From Theocolax elegans (Eukaryota > Arthropoda > Insecta > Hymenoptera > Cerocephalidae), in contig CM047425.1 in assembly GCA_026168455.1 (NCBI GenBank), positions 8,530,001 through 8,594,000 of the forward strand: 64,000 bases of DNA, written 5' to 3'. Made by a program: the position numbers and the translations under genes. Positions 37,123 to 51,400 of this stretch are shown piece by piece; the stretch's first letter is position 1; every line of letters starts with the position of its first letter. The notes beneath the pieces were generated by a model. The model was not told where the DNA came from and ran no database searches. It saw only the letters and a list, made by a program, of their open reading frames with translations.

Positions 37123-37770
37123 TCCACCAACAAATGGCATAGTGTCGATATAAGCTCTATCCGTAAGTAGAGAAATACAAAAGTTTGCATTGAATTCCCG
37201 TAAACCAGATTTTGAGGTGTGAGGAACGAAAAAAAGGTGTGCTATTTCTCTAGTCGCGGAAAAGAACGAAACAAAGCATCTACAGGAGAAATATTACGAG
37301 ACGCATCGGTAGAGAATTCGCGGCAGTAGAGAATTATCGAGTGGATTTGCAGGAGGCCGGCCACCCCAGGACTTTGGGTGACAAGAACGGAATTGTAAAG
37401 GGATAGCGGCGACGCGCACCCGTAAACGCAATTTCCCATTCGACCGCAATCGCCATAAGCGAGGAGGCGATTTCGATTTTCCGGGGCGGGAGGGAGAAGC
37501 GGGGGTCGCGTAGTCTGGTCCCCGAAGATGAACGGCACCGAATCCGTCGAGCCCTCCTTCGTACGGCGCGCGTCCTTTCAGGAATGCAATTTCGGCCCGG
37601 GCGATATATCAGCCAGGCCGTTATCGCGCGCTCAAGTTGGGCGTCACTGCTTTATTAATCCTCCGGTGGAACACCCCCGGGTTCGCGCTTTACTGCCGCC
37701 GCTACTCCTGCTGTTGCCTCTTGCCCAAGTCACAAACCTTCATTCGCTTCTTCTTATTCTTCCTCGTCTT

Positions 37771-37809
37771 CTCCTCCTCCTCCTCCTCCTCCTCCTCCTC
37801 CTCCTCCTT
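37771..37809. repeat. (CTC)n microsatellite
   Basis: About twelve CTC units, continuing as TTC. Confidence 0.95.
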
Positions 37810-40352
37810 CTTCTTCTTTTACCAACTTCCTTTTCTTTCCTATTATTCTCCCTACATTCATTCTGGCTCCACTAAATTTTCCCTCTTGTTGAGAATATAT
37901 GTGCGTTTTTATTACCCTCCTACGTATAGCTTACATAAATGCGTTATAATATACAGCTTTAAATCTGAATTTTCGAGTTTTTTGTATCTTACCTTTTTTT
38001 TTATCTCTCCGCGCTCAAAACGACCTCAACTCTGATTTATCCGCGAATTTACAATATGCAATTTACCGTTGGTTGAAGAAAAGTCGTATTTCGTACTGTT
38101 ACTTTTTCGCCACATTCTTTCTAAATATTAAGGTACATTTTGATCTTGTAACTAAATTGCGTGGTATGTAGCATCGTTTCGTAATCAACTTTTTGCAATA
38201 ACGACACGTGCTCGCTACATCATACAAAGTTCGTAACTTCTTTATTGATAAAACGAGGGTTTCGAGAATCGACCACTTTGCCACCGATATCAGCTAAGTT
38301 TCAGAAGTGATTGTCCTCACTTGTCTCTTGTTTTTTTTTTCTTTCGACTCGTGGATATTTCATCTTGATGAGAAATTTCATTCGTTCAATTTTATATCGT
38401 TCCTTTTATCGTACACTAAATCAATACTACAACTAAATAATAGCGGTTGTGTATACATAAAATAGTTATATATATACATAAAGCGCATGATTTTTCAAAA
38501 TAAAATATCCCCATCGCTAATTATTGTATTCGTATTTGGTCATCGCCCATAAAACTATTCGTTGTTTACGGCTGTACACGACATCCAAACCAGTTAACGA
38601 CCACACTTTTTTATCCTACTTTATACGCTATTGTTCTTGTGCCTGTTAAAATTTTTTTTTTCGGTTCCTCATTGTTTGTTTCTTTGATTATTATTGGTTT
38701 TTCTTCGACAAATATATAAAATACTACTAATCTAAGATAAAATAACGGGGAAACAAAAGAAAAACACTATTATCAAAGTGAGTTAGTAAATAAACAAATA
38801 ATATTCGTTCACTTTGTTTCTCGTAAGAGAAAGTTAGTCACCTGGTATTTTAAGCATCTCGTCTCTCCCACTTGTTTATTATCACCCTTAGTATCTTCGT
38901 CTCCGTACAGAACCATAGCTGGCGAACCTCGGACGTGTCCTTCCGCGCGCACTTGTCTCGAGAGCTCGCAATTACGAGCAATCTGACAATTATTGCTGAA
39001 GCGATTCACCGCTTTGACCAGCCTTTACTCCCACGTCTACGTCCGCTACTCCTCGTGTTTTGTTGATACCATCGAGTCGGCGGTGTATTAGTGACTGTTG
39101 AGGCCGCAGACGCCCAGACACGATCATTGTATCGCGATTGCAGGATTCGCGTGAATTTAAAACAAATATTGTCCTGGATGCTAATAAATAATGCTGCTAT
39201 TTTATTATGTCTATTTAATTATATTATCTAGTATAGATCAGAATTTAATTATTTATTGTAAAATTGTGTTCATCATAAAATAAGACATGTGAAATATACA
39301 ATGCAAGTGAAAATTCGTAATGATTTTTAAAAAAATTTTCTAAGGTTACTGAATATATTAGAAAAGATGGTGAACAAGTAGACATAACGAATACAAAATT
39401 ACTGCGGTTCGAAAATATCGACTAAAATCTTACATTTGAAATTTTTTTAATTTCGTGTATTTTGATATCAATGATTGTTTTATAAGACATGACCTTGAAC
39501 TTTGTTTAAATTAATTTGAAATTATTATTAGCGTCTTTGAAATTAACTTTCCGTAAAATTTCACAGTAATATCATTATTTTCTTTCTATATGACATGCCG
39601 TCCGCGTTTTCCACTAAATACATATCTTTGGTACGATCATTTTGACTTTAATTAGCCAATGTATCATCGTATTATAAACGAAATGCCATAGCTTTTTAAT
39701 AATAATTAAAATATATTTGAAATTATATTTAAATTGTATATTTCATTGAGTATATTATTATATGTTTGACATAACATACATTTTAATAACTCAAAAGTTG
39801 ATAATGTATAACGTTATTTAATTCACTTGGCGTCAAGTGAACCATTCATACTGATGATATCCGTTAACCCCCTCGTTCAACGTAGAATATAAAATAATTA
39901 TTCATTTTTGATACATTTGATCCATTGAAAATTTATTATCAACGCAATTATTAATGAGTAATACGATATCAATGTTAAATATAGAAAATCGTATCGAGAA
40001 ATAATAATGTAATAAAATGTAAAATAATTAATGAGTGTACGAGTAATACAGGAAAAAAAAACTTGGGGATAATGAGCATAGGATGTATCAAATACGGTAG
40101 GACGCACGCGAGTCCAATCAGTGAAAATTTGACAACCTTCTCATTTTAAAAAGCATCCAACCCTTGCGAGCTTTTGACTAAGGCTGCTCATTCGAAAACT
40201 CATCGTCGTCCGATTCGAGTTCCACGCACAATCCGATTAGACGGAAATGAAATCGTCGAGTTAAACTATGAACGCAGTATGGTTCTGAAGTCCATTGTTT
40301 TCTGTGAACGAGCGATGCTTTGGTACTTTTTACGCGGACCCATTCACTCACT

Positions 40353-40378
40353 TTCTCTCTCTCTCTCTCTCTCTCTCT
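40353..40378. repeat. (CT)n microsatellite
   Basis: Thirteen CT units. Confidence 0.95.
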
Positions 40379-40526
40379 TTTAAAACATCCCTCGACGTCA
40401 GCTAGGGTTTTAAAACCCTTTCGCGAATGAAGCGGTCGAAGGGTTCCGCCGACGCTGTACGGCTGACTTATCCACAATCTGGGAGGATTAGGTTTATACA
40501 ATATTCATAAGCCAGGCCCGGCCACC

Positions 40527-40562
40527 TCCTCCTCTCCCTCCTCTTCCTCCTCTTCCTCCTCT
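40527..40562. repeat. CTC/TTC polypyrimidine tract
   Basis: Imperfect CTC and TTC triplets; poly-Glu on the minus strand. Confidence 0.85.
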
Positions 40563-43500
40563 ACCCGGCTTCCCTCGACGCTTTTCCCTCCTTTTGCTTT
40601 CACGTCCGAGCACTTCCTAACTGCTCTCTTCCCTTCCACGGGCTTCCATGCAAATCTGCAGTTGCTTTCCCGCCCAAGATTCAAAATATCACGTGGGTCA
40701 TAATTCATTTTTTGGCGCTTGATTGTCCGCATTATCCTCGAGCCTACCGCTAATGAACTTACATATTCATCAATTTTTTTCCTCGTACCTCTTGTATATT
40801 ATGCAAAGTTTTAACTCCCGACGTTTTTCGTTTTTCTCCTTTTTACTTTCATTTTTCATAATAGCCGTTAATATATTCAATACCTTCGTGCAAAGTAATT
40901 ATCGACGAAATTTTTACTACCCGATCGACTGGTCTCTAAAATCGTTAGCTATATATACATACACGTGAAACGTCCTAATTTAGTAAGAAAAATAATCTAA
41001 AAGACAAAAATAAAAAAGTTGGTACAACCTATACTTCCAAAATTATCGTGCTCATTTCGATAATTCAAAATTTGATTTCGAGTCCACTCGTGAAAGCATT
41101 ACACGTCGGTATGATATAAAGAAAGAAAAATAAAAGTGAAAGGTAAAGGGAACCGCTTTGCTCGAGGATCATGAATTTTGGACGTATTCCGAATATAAAT
41201 ACATATATACATACATACATATGTGTATACGTTCGTGAATCCGTTGATAGTTTATTACGATCTCCCGTGGCCGCGCACTCGTTCACGACCGTTACGTTTG
41301 CCCGCGCTCCAAGGGAAAAGAGAGAAAGAGAGAGATAGGGAGCCCAAGAATTTATCTGAGAACCAGGACCGTTTTCCACTTATCCTCGGGCGCAACGAAT
41401 ACGATCGGTAACCCAATGCGATATCGCCTTCGTCTTCTTCTTTTCTATTTCCCTCTTTCTCTTTTCTTTGCTCGTTCCGACTGCCCTTTCGCGCCAATTA
41501 AGCTCGATTTACGCGACTTTATCGTCGAGTTTTTTACTCGCTCGCCGTCGCCACATTCCTTTTCTCCTTCTATCCTCCGCTTCAAAAACTCACGGGCCGA
41601 GGATAAAGTATATCGTTCCTTCGCATCCTTCTTCGACTCGAATTCAATTAAATTTTAATCGATCTTCAATTAAATTTAGCATCCCACCAATTCCGATTCG
41701 ACTGTGCGCCCCTTATTGAAAACCATTTTGTACCCACCCGGACGTTTATTTTTATATTATTAATTATACGTAATATTACAAATATAAAATGTAGATTAAA
41801 AAAAAATATAATCTAATATGTACCAAACGTTTCGGAAATTAGAAAGTGTATTAACGTAAGCTAGAGCTATAAATCCGAGTAAAGTACATTCGCATATGTA
41901 CGTAATGCGTGTAATAACAAAAGAACCGGCGGAATGCGGTTCAACGCTCGAAAAGTCTGTTTAAAAAAAAATAATAATATAAAACAGGGGTGTATATATA
42001 GTAACATGCATTATCCGACATCCCAAGAATTCCATTAAGGTAGAAAAATCCCCGGGTTCGGGTCCCCTTCGCGACTTACGCAACATTCCGGGGTGACATT
42101 AGCGCAACGATTCGAGCTCGGAAAGCAAGCCGGTATGAACCGCTCTGGCGAATATATACTCGAGGTGTAACCAAGGAGCGCGTCAGTGAAGCAGCCACGA
42201 TTTTGGTCAGACCTTGAACTGCACCCTTGAATTGCTCGTATCGAAGCAACCAATCGAACCGATGTCTATATATAGTAATAAATATGATTACGCGCCAAGG
42301 TCTCGATAGAAAAGAGAAGAAATACAAAAGAGTCGAGAGTGTGGATTCTCTCGGCAAAGCAAGAGCGTGCGACGCGGTCTCGAAAACGAGTGGTCTTCGC
42401 CTCGACGAGCGCGCGAGAGAGCTCCAAGTACGGCGAAAGGGGTGCGCACCTTTTCAAAGTGGCTTTTTACTCTCCTCTCGCTATCTGCGTTGAGCCATGC
42501 GTGCATGCGCGCACCAAAAGAGAAAACCGGGAAAGTGAAAAGAGGATGTGAATGGGTACGAGCACCGAGGATGGTTGAGCAAAGGCAAAGCAAGGATAGA
42601 ATGTGGAATGGTGATGGTGGTGGTTGTATGTGAATCATGCCGAAGGAAAATAGGAGCGAAAGAAACGAACGCTCGCGTCTACCGCGTTACCATACGTAAC
42701 GGAACTAAAGTGGGAGAATAGAGTGGGTTGGTTTATTTATATGAAGGATGGGTGATGCGCATTTTTTCTTCCCCCTTTTTTTTTAAAGCCATCGATGTTT
42801 CCTCTCCCGCGCATTTGTTCGCTTTTGCATCTGTGTATTTCGCCATGGCAACGTTAAGCCGTCTGTTTTTGCGCTCACGCTTCCAATGGGTCGACCAGTG
42901 GAAAATATGTATAAAACTGCGATCACCGAGAGGTGAAAATTCGCTAACGTGTTTCGCGTTTGAAATAATTTCTCCCAGTTTCACGGTAAAAAAACAGCAA
43001 GTTTCACGCTCCGAGTGCGATACGCGATACCGATATTTATTTACTACACGAGAAATTGGTGAAAGCCGATACGCCTTTTTTTCGCACACGCAGTATCAAA
43101 TAAAGATAGTTAGGTTAAATGTGTGTTCGAAAGATAACGTGTAACGATCGCGAAATAAAAGAAGCTTTGAACAGTTAAGTAATGTGATTTTCCACGACGG
43201 ATTAATCTATCGATCGAATATATATTTTGGCAAATAATGACAGATATTCTCTTGAGAAAAGACGAGTATATATATATAACCATTCGGGATCCTCTAAAAA
43301 TCCAATTGCCCGCAATTACGTCGTAAAAATATAATGACGCGATCCGATTTTCTCGTAGGCAACTCTCTCCGTTCGGGTGAGGTAACAAAGAGATGAAAGA
43401 TAGAGAGACACAAGTTTGGACCGAGATAGAGAAAGACGGAGGACGCGACAGTGGGAAGTAGAAGGACATCGAGCGAGAAGGCGTAAAACGCGCTCACGAA

Positions 43501-44509
43501 CGAGCCATTGTGTCTCGATTATGCTTGAGTAAAATGCGCCGAAGGGTTGGCTCGTTTCCGTCTTTCTCTTTCTCTGGCACTCGATGCTCCGAGTCTACGT
43601 TAAAGTCACGACGCGAGACCAACGGACGCGAGGGTACAAACAGGCACTAAGTTTCTAGGCTTAGAAGATTATTACAATTGTATCATGTCGTGCTTAGACT
43701 TATTATTTACTTCAATTTTTTACATGAATAAAAAAAAACAATATTTTTTTATCGATCGTTACATCGTATAGTATACAGTTAAATTTTTAAAACTCATTAA
43801 CGAATGCGAGAACCTGCACGAAACTGTTCAATCGCAAAAACGTAATGACTGATTCTAGGTAGGAGGTATACGTGTACAAGTGTACGTATCTCTCTACGTC
43901 TGTGTGTATAATATATGACACTTATAAATTAAGGACTCTAGCCCCTGGCACAATCAACAATTAGTTATCCTTGCGTTTATAATTAGAGACTACTCTCGAG
44001 AAAGATCATTTATCATCTTTTTGCATTAACCCTCTAACCTTTTGAACTGTTGTATCGCGTTGAACAAATAAGTTTCCATAACTTTTTACCGAGTGTACAG
44101 TAACAAAATTTAATCGATGTTTACCTACTCTAACTTTTATTAATAATTCTGATAAAGGGAGAAGCTTCAAAATACATGAGTTTATCCAGTGCATATATTA
44201 ATTGTAACTTTTAGTCAATAACATCGTCAATCTTAAGTAAATAGTAAATATAAAATGAATCGCGAATAGCATACATGTTTAACATCGACAATTTTTAATT
44301 GAGACATAAATATTTGTTAATAAAATGGTTTATTATACAGCGCTTACTTAGTTGATTATCATCTCTCGCTGTATGTTTTCACAAGTTTATATATCATCTT
44401 TTGTTGGAGATTATCTCGGGGTCATAAGCCCTTATATGAATCACATTCTTTTGGAACCGTAATTCTCTTTTATTTTGATATATAGAAGTGAAAAAAGGAA
44501 AATATAGAG

Positions 44510-44535
44510 TGAGAGAGAGAGAGAGAGAGAGAGAG
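44510..44535. repeat. (GA)n microsatellite
   Basis: Twelve GA units. Confidence 0.95.
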
Positions 44536-44536
44536 T

Positions 44537-47500
44537 AAACGTAAAAAGGTGATATACGAGATGTACACAGTGGCATTGCTGGAAACGGATGAGGTATAGC
44601 ACAACGCAGGGGTCTCTTTCTCTCAGTCTCTCACTCCCTCTCCTGCGCGCTCTTTCTCTCTCTTTCTCTTATATTGGTGCTTTCAGCGTGCAACGCCTGC
44701 CAAATCGCCAAGTCACAATGGACCATTTGTACGTTCCGCGAAATGACGATTGAATAGCAGCCGTAAAGACGAACAACTGCATCGCGAAAGACGCGGGTGC
44801 GTACCGGCTTTGGATCTGCACACCACGCCAGACCTTTTTCAAATGTTAATTTCGCAAAAGGCATCGTATATACACACATATAAATACATAAATACACACG
44901 CACGCACGAATACTTTCATACCAACCTTTTTATACATCTTCTTCGCTTCGATCAAATTTCTCTTACTCTTCGGCATTGGATTCGTCTGCGACGTTCTTGT
45001 TCCTCTTCGTATTCTTTGCGCCTCTATACAGACATTCGTCGTTTCGCAGCAACGGCGTACATTTTTTGCGTTTCACGTGTGTTGGCAATTTGTATCTTCA
45101 TAATGGAGTGCAAAGTAAAATAAAGGACATAACCGAGACGATATAACTTTGTTTACTCGAATAAATATATAAATATTTACCGACACACACATACACACAC
45201 CCATGCGCATGGGATACATGGATTTATGCTATTACGCTGTTTACGTGAAACTAATTTGTCATTAACCTCGTAAATGTTGATTTTTAATTATTAATGTCAG
45301 TAATATATGTAATCGTTTAACATTATTTTTTGCAGTACTACGTTAAAAAATGAAATGTTAAATAAATATATGCTGCATCGTAAATATCTAATTATGCGTA
45401 TTTCATACGCACAAAAATTATATATGTTATTTATTTATCCGAGTAAAAATGTAAATAATATTTTGGTGGAAAGTGGAAGCCTGAAGGCAAACATACATCG
45501 CGACTCATCGGAAGCGAGCTTCACCTCTTTTTCCCGTGTGTTTGAAAAGCTTCGCAAGAAAATGAACGCGTTCGAGATAGCGTTTTAAAGTAATTAGCCT
45601 GGACGCTGGTAGTTTCTTGCAGAATTCGCGGTATATAGTTGAAAACGGGTACAAAAAAAGGTAGGTTTCATTCGCACGGCTAATCGCTCAACGAATCCCA
45701 AAGTTCCGTAAAACCGGTGTATAGTAGCGGTGTGCATTCCTCAACGTCGAAACGTGAATTTCTCGTCGAGCGCGTCCACGCGCCAATGTAAACGTCTCGT
45801 TGGTGTTACGAAGGTACTTCTTGGAAGGAAGGCGTTTGGCCACGTTTTGCCACAACCCGTATAGTTGCTACTTAGGTTCGTGTGCCTCGCGCCTCGCGAA
45901 CGTACAAATGCGTGACGCGCGAAATTCGACACCGACGTGCTGGACACATAATACGGCCCTTGTGCGGTGTCCGCTTTAACCAGTCACCCAACGAGGATGC
46001 CGAGAGAGAAAAAAACTTGACTGGCAGATATATGTCTTAAAGAAGAGGGAACCGTATACATTCAAATATCATTTTTATATCTTTCTAAAAGAATAATTTA
46101 TTTAATCTCCAATGCATTAATAACTCACTGATCCTGTCAAAAAATTCAATTTTATAAATTAATTTAACGTTACATTTTCATGCATTGTGGAATAATTTCA
46201 TTATGTCCTAAAATATTTACAATATATATCGTTCTTGAAGACTATACAATTTCACAACACACAAGCTCTTATCGAACTGTATGTATATTCGTTATAAAAA
46301 GTTTAATCATAAAGCATTAAAGTAAACTAAACCGTATTTCTTGTATTTTGTTTCAAATGGTAATGGGAATGTAATATTATTTCCGTAAAAGCAATGACGT
46401 AGATTTTTAAGTTTCTTCTTTAATGTGCAATTCAAATTTTCATTGGAATTTCAAATTAAACTCGTCTATGTTTCACGTAAAATTAAAAGTACTTCAAAAT
46501 GATATTTCAGGTTATATTCGCGTTAATTTTATTACTTTCATTCGTACATATTATCGACATATATACGTATACTTTTTTTATTTAATTTACAAAAATATGT
46601 TTATAAACGCGTGCGTATCACGATATACCTTTCAAGTAGGAATATATAGTTACATTAAATGTGTAAATGGAAAATATTTAAATATTTTATTTATTTACTC
46701 GCAGAAAATGTGTACTCTATTATACAAATATATATATGTATATATTCTGTTTTTCATTTAAACAGTCACAAAAATGTAGAACGCTTTTAAATTTACGAGA
46801 AATGTTTATAACGTTGAAAGTATACATTATGAATTTTTCAATACAACGTTTCGAGTAATTTCGTAATTTATAGTTCTATTTAATGATTCTTATTTTTTTA
46901 AGTATTTGTAATGTACTGAGAGACACAAATAAAGCGAGCTAATTGGATAATTCGAAAAATTAAATGCACATGTGTACATTTTTGGAATATAAATTTTCTC
47001 CCTTATTATTGAATGAGTTCGATAAAGATAATAATGAAGGTAATTATATATTGCATTTTAATATAACTTACTAATATTTAGAAAGGAGATAAATTTATGA
47101 ATCACTTGTTTGTTGTGAAGTTATAATAGCTACCGACAATAAAGGGTGTATACAAGTATATATTATATATATACCTATTTGAAGCTAAAGCTTAACCGAA
47201 TGAAATCCCATCCACATAGCGGACTAGTATATTTCCATACATACAGGGGGGGCTTTCGTTTTCCTCTGGAATTCCCATTAAGATTTATATAGACACGGCT
47301 GTCCCGCCGGAGCTCGTCATTGGCGGGTGTACAACAATAAACTTTGCGGGTCGGGGATACATGGCACGTGGCCTCACGCGCACAGTGCCATCTCCGAGCG
47401 CCGCCATTACGCAGAAATCGTCTTCTTTGTAGTCGCGCGGATGAAAGCGATGCCAACTATTTCCGAACGCGAGTTTTCGGGATGCGCGAGGGGAAAGAGT

Positions 47501-50500
47501 ACCGAACGACCGGGAATTTCTCACTCGGTCTCTTCTATATGCTAAAATTTAGATCCTGTAACTCTTGACTCCTCCGTCGCTCGCGACCTTCTCTCTCCTC
47601 CTTTTTTTTTTTTTAAATATTTTTTTATTTTTTTCGCCCCCTTATAAGCGCGGTGTTCCCGGGACGGAAGTGATGCGTTTCGCGAAGAAAGCCGGTAATG
47701 CAAACATGCGCGCGGCGCTTCAACGAACATTCCTTATGCGTAATTTCTGCCAGGGAACTTATATCCCGGACGGAAATAGAAAAATTTATGATTATTAGCC
47801 TTGTATATATAGTGTCTGGTTATATAGTGGTAGCCCCCGTTACAACTCGGTTTCTTTATTTTCATGCTCATATTTGAGTCCTTAATGTTCGGCCGTGTTA
47901 AACTGACACTAATGAAGTGTTAACTTGAAAATTATTACATTAATGGCTGATGCACGTTTGTAAAATTAGTCGGTTCACCGTTACGTGCACTATGGATAAT
48001 TAAAAAGAATGATAAAAATCTTTTATTCGCTCGATGAAAGCAAATCGTATAAGATATTTCGAAGTTACAGAATTACAGTACGCTGAGGAAGATATTAATT
48101 AAAACGGTCCCACGCAATTCAAAGTAAATGAAAATTCATAGCGAAACATCAAGAGTTTATTAGCCTGAGCTTTTTAGAGCGTTTACCGAGTTCTCGCGAT
48201 GAAAAATCGAAAACGATCCCTCAGAGATGAGAGAAGCTAAAACGGACCACCCTGGTGTATTAAGACAATGTTCTTTTGAATGAAAACGCGTGGTAGACAA
48301 GCGACGACGGAATCATGCGCGCAACAAGAGTAATTCTTCCAAGTAAGATAAACCGTGCGTCCTTAAAGATCTTATTCTCTCGTTTATATATATATATCTA
48401 TACGTGTATACATAGAAAATTAGATTTATTCTTCTGTAGCGAATTTCTATTCTCGTCTCGGATGACACAATGCTGACGAGTAACGACTCAAAAAGACATT
48501 TACGCCCGAACCCAAAAAATATAGATCGACGACTTTTTCCTTGTACTCGTGTTTTATTGTTACGTAGAATCTATTGGTTTCTTTTTAGTAAACGTCCCGC
48601 AGTTTTTTTTGCTTCGCAAAATCGACGTTAACGCCTTTGTACGATCTACGAGCGAGGTGGTACCCTTGGTGTATTCGTTGTATTCTTTTAACTTCGTGTC
48701 TTCGCGCGCACGAGCCAAAGGTTCATCCAGCTTTCTCCCGTTTGTCTAACTATTCTTGTCACACTTATACTAACTGACGCTCTCCCGTCTTCTCTCCAGA
48801 CCGAGGGGCGCTTTTTATTTCCGTCTCGTCCTATTATCATTTAAACTTGCTGTGTAACTACGAATAGTGTACACATATATACATATATCTATGAGATTCA
48901 ATGAATTTTTTATCCGATCCCGACCGCGAATAGAATTTAAGCGAAAGGACGGTAAATCGAATTAACTGGTATATAACTGTAGTAAATTTTTTATTTTTTC
49001 TGATACTTTGTTGTCATGGATTATCATCGTGATATATGTACCATATATATATATATACGTATCCACGTTCAATACAACGGATATCTTTATATGGATTGCA
49101 AATTACTAAAGTAATAAGGTAATGGTCTGCTTGAAAATAGAAAGAATAAATAGATAAAAAAAATTCACTTTATTTTCTTCGATGCATTTTAATAAGTAAA
49201 TAAGGTCTATTTCGAAATCGATTGTTTATTTACGAGAAAACCGTACAACGTTATCGTCGTTGAAGGATTTAGTGAAGATATCATTATCGAAGACTCATTT
49301 ATTCCGGTATGGAAATCCACTCGTTATAATCGCACGTACGATCCCAAAGAGAGGTATACCTATATATCTAAAACTTTGTTGAAATTTACATATTCGTGTA
49401 AACCTACTCAATCAGAGAAAATATCCGCGAGTATATGCGAATCCGAATTTAATATCGCGTATGAAAAAGAGAAAAAAAAAGATAAATTGATAATCGCCGA
49501 TAAAGATAAAAAGCCGCAACGGCAATAATATATATAGACATAAATATCGTATTTGGTACGAACAAACCGTGCAACTTTGAATTTTATAAATTAAAAAAGA
49601 TATCTGGCGGCGACTATGTACGTATACTTACAATGTAACCCTGAAAAGAGGATGAGTGTACAGAGAAAGAAAAAGAGAGAATTGAGATAAGCCAAAACCC
49701 GTTGTCGGAATGCGAATCGAGAGATAATGAGGACCAACGAGAGAGGCTCGCTTCACGAGACAAGAAACATTTTGGACTGTCTCCTCCTCCGCTTGGTTTC
49801 CCCCTCCTCCCTCGCAGATCCCCTTTCGCGCTTGTACTTTGGTTCCCATCGTCCGGGTCACGACTGAATTCGCTTAAATACCCATGTTTTTGTATCTTCA
49901 ATCGAGCGGAACGCGCCTTTAACTTTATAAACTTCGCGTACGAAGATGCGTGTACGCCTGGGTCAGCTGTTTGGTACATACGCCAAAGAATTAAAGAGAG
50001 AAAGAGAAAATCGCTTCTGCGGCTCCTGATGTGCCTCTTAATTAATCAAAACGGTAATCCTATCCTCGTTTGTTTTTCTTAAAGTTCCGATGAAGTCGTC
50101 ACGGTTAAATGATCAAGAGCCCTATAATGAGTTTGCATAAATAATTTAAATGAACCGTTCCGAGAAAAATAAAAGGAGCTTAACAGTCAGACGTAATCAC
50201 GGCTCTTGTCCTTCTACTTCTTCCTTAAATTTATTAAGTGTACTTTCACGATCGTATTCGAGTGTACGATGAATCAAACTCTTGGTATGTAATTGTAGTA
50301 ACAAACAATTATTCTGCATTTGCCGACGATGTATTGTTTTATAAACGTCAACCGTTGGTGCCGCATTAAAAAATAATTTTATCATACGTTATAATAAATG
50401 TATTAATAGTGCCGAGTATATATATATGTGTACTGAAAATATTTTATCGTATCACACTTATTATTCATATTATTAAAATATAATACTGATGGACGATAGA

Positions 50501-50940
50501 ACCATACGTGGGAAAATTAAATTTTAAACGAAATTCTAATATCATTTTAATAAAACAGTATTGAGTAAAGTATAATAAAATTTTATATACGCCAGAGATA
50601 TTTTATATCGATGTTAACGTACAGGTATTAAATTTCAATGCTTATAGTACTCAGGTTTTTTTAGAATCAATCTTTTATTAATTTAAATTTATACAATTTC
50701 TCTCTATTAGGTACATGTAAAAGATCAGTTATTTGATTAACGAATATTCAGTTATTCATGATAATATTATAATAATATATTTATTTGAAGGTAATATGAT
50801 TTTACAATTTTAAAGCCACTATTGTAAAATGAAGAGAAATTTCTATTTTAATCGACAGACGTTTTATATATAGCTATTAGTCTCGTATTAAGAATTTAAA
50901 TTGTTCATCTTTTCTTTTTTGTTACCAAGGAATTGTCTGC
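44537..50940. other. Non-coding stretch, largely AT-rich
   Basis: AT-rich at 46,050-47,150, 48,840-49,600 and 50,380-50,930, with GC-richer islands near 45,700-46,000, 47,170-47,720 and 49,650-50,000. A 112-codon plus-strand frame at 46423-46761 is unusually long for such AT-rich DNA but is Tyr/Ile/Phe-rich with no recognised motif. No supported gene. Confidence 0.55.
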
Positions 50941-50964
50941 AAGTCGTAGACTATTTCTTTCTAG

Positions 50965-50999
50965 CCCTTATTCGTCCCCTAGAGGAGTTGCAGACGCAC
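50965..50999 (+). other. Possible 35-nt exon
   Basis: An acceptor CTATTTCTTTCTAG ends at 50964 and a consensus donor GTAAGTATC begins at 51000. The enclosed 35 nt have no frame support. Immediately downstream (51000-51330) the DNA becomes GC-richer and less repetitive than its surroundings. Confidence 0.2.
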
Positions 51000-51109
51000 G
51001 TAAGTATCATCGTCGCGTGAAACGGACGGCGACGCAGGTGAAGCGTTGCACCGTTGTTGTCTCTCGGTGAGTTGCTCGTTAGTGTTCACCAATTTACCTC
51101 GCTGATCAT

Positions 51110-51400
51110 TACTCTCTCGCGGTTGTAACTCGATGGCAAAAACCAGGGAGCGTTTTCAGGTGGAAGTTGGCCTCTCGGCGACACCTTGTACCATGTGCTT
51201 CGCAGCCCTCCTCGTGTCCCTTGCAATTGCACCAGAATCTCCTGCGGGGCCAATTTATCTTCGCCCACTTCCATAGCCATGGCGCTAAGAAGCTCTTGGG
51301 ATTTTTCCGAAAACAACGAAAAAGTCACCTTTTAAAGTCCCCGTCGGTCTTAGCCTCTGTGCTTTTTCTACCTTGGGACTGTAAGCGCTCGTAAATCGTC
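51110..51400 (-). other. Coding-like block, unassigned
   Basis: The minus strand here has a frame of about 80 codons, stop-bounded upstream near 51330, with codon choice resembling coding DNA and balanced residue use (for example MAMEVGEDKLAPQEILVQLQ). It ends in GAG|GTAAAT, a plausible donor. No M13 or other family is recognised and no convincing acceptor is seen. It may be an exon of an unseen minus-strand gene, a decayed exon or chance. Confidence 0.15.

Larger units (their letters stand above)
37163..44509. other. Non-coding stretch after splice candidate 2
   Basis: Contains (CTC)n at 37771-37809, CT at 40353-40378 and a CTC/TTC-rich stretch at 40527-40562. AT-rich at 38,300-38,800 and 39,180-40,080. 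No supported exon. Frames over the triplet repeats encode only Ser, Leu or Glu runs. Confidence 0.6.

Noticed and set aside
37528..38035. Plus-strand frames with long Leu or Ser runs
   Set aside because: Made by the (CTC)n tract at 37771-37809.
46423..46761. 112-codon plus-strand frame in AT-rich DNA, receptor-like Tyr/Ile/Phe content
   Set aside because: Unusual length for AT-rich DNA, but over 64 kb and six frames one such frame is expected by chance; no membrane-protein family motif seen.
50686..50716. TCTCTCTATTAG|GTACAT considered as a third plus-strand recursive site
   Set aside because: The 3' half is fair but GTACAT is a weak donor and no following donor was seen.
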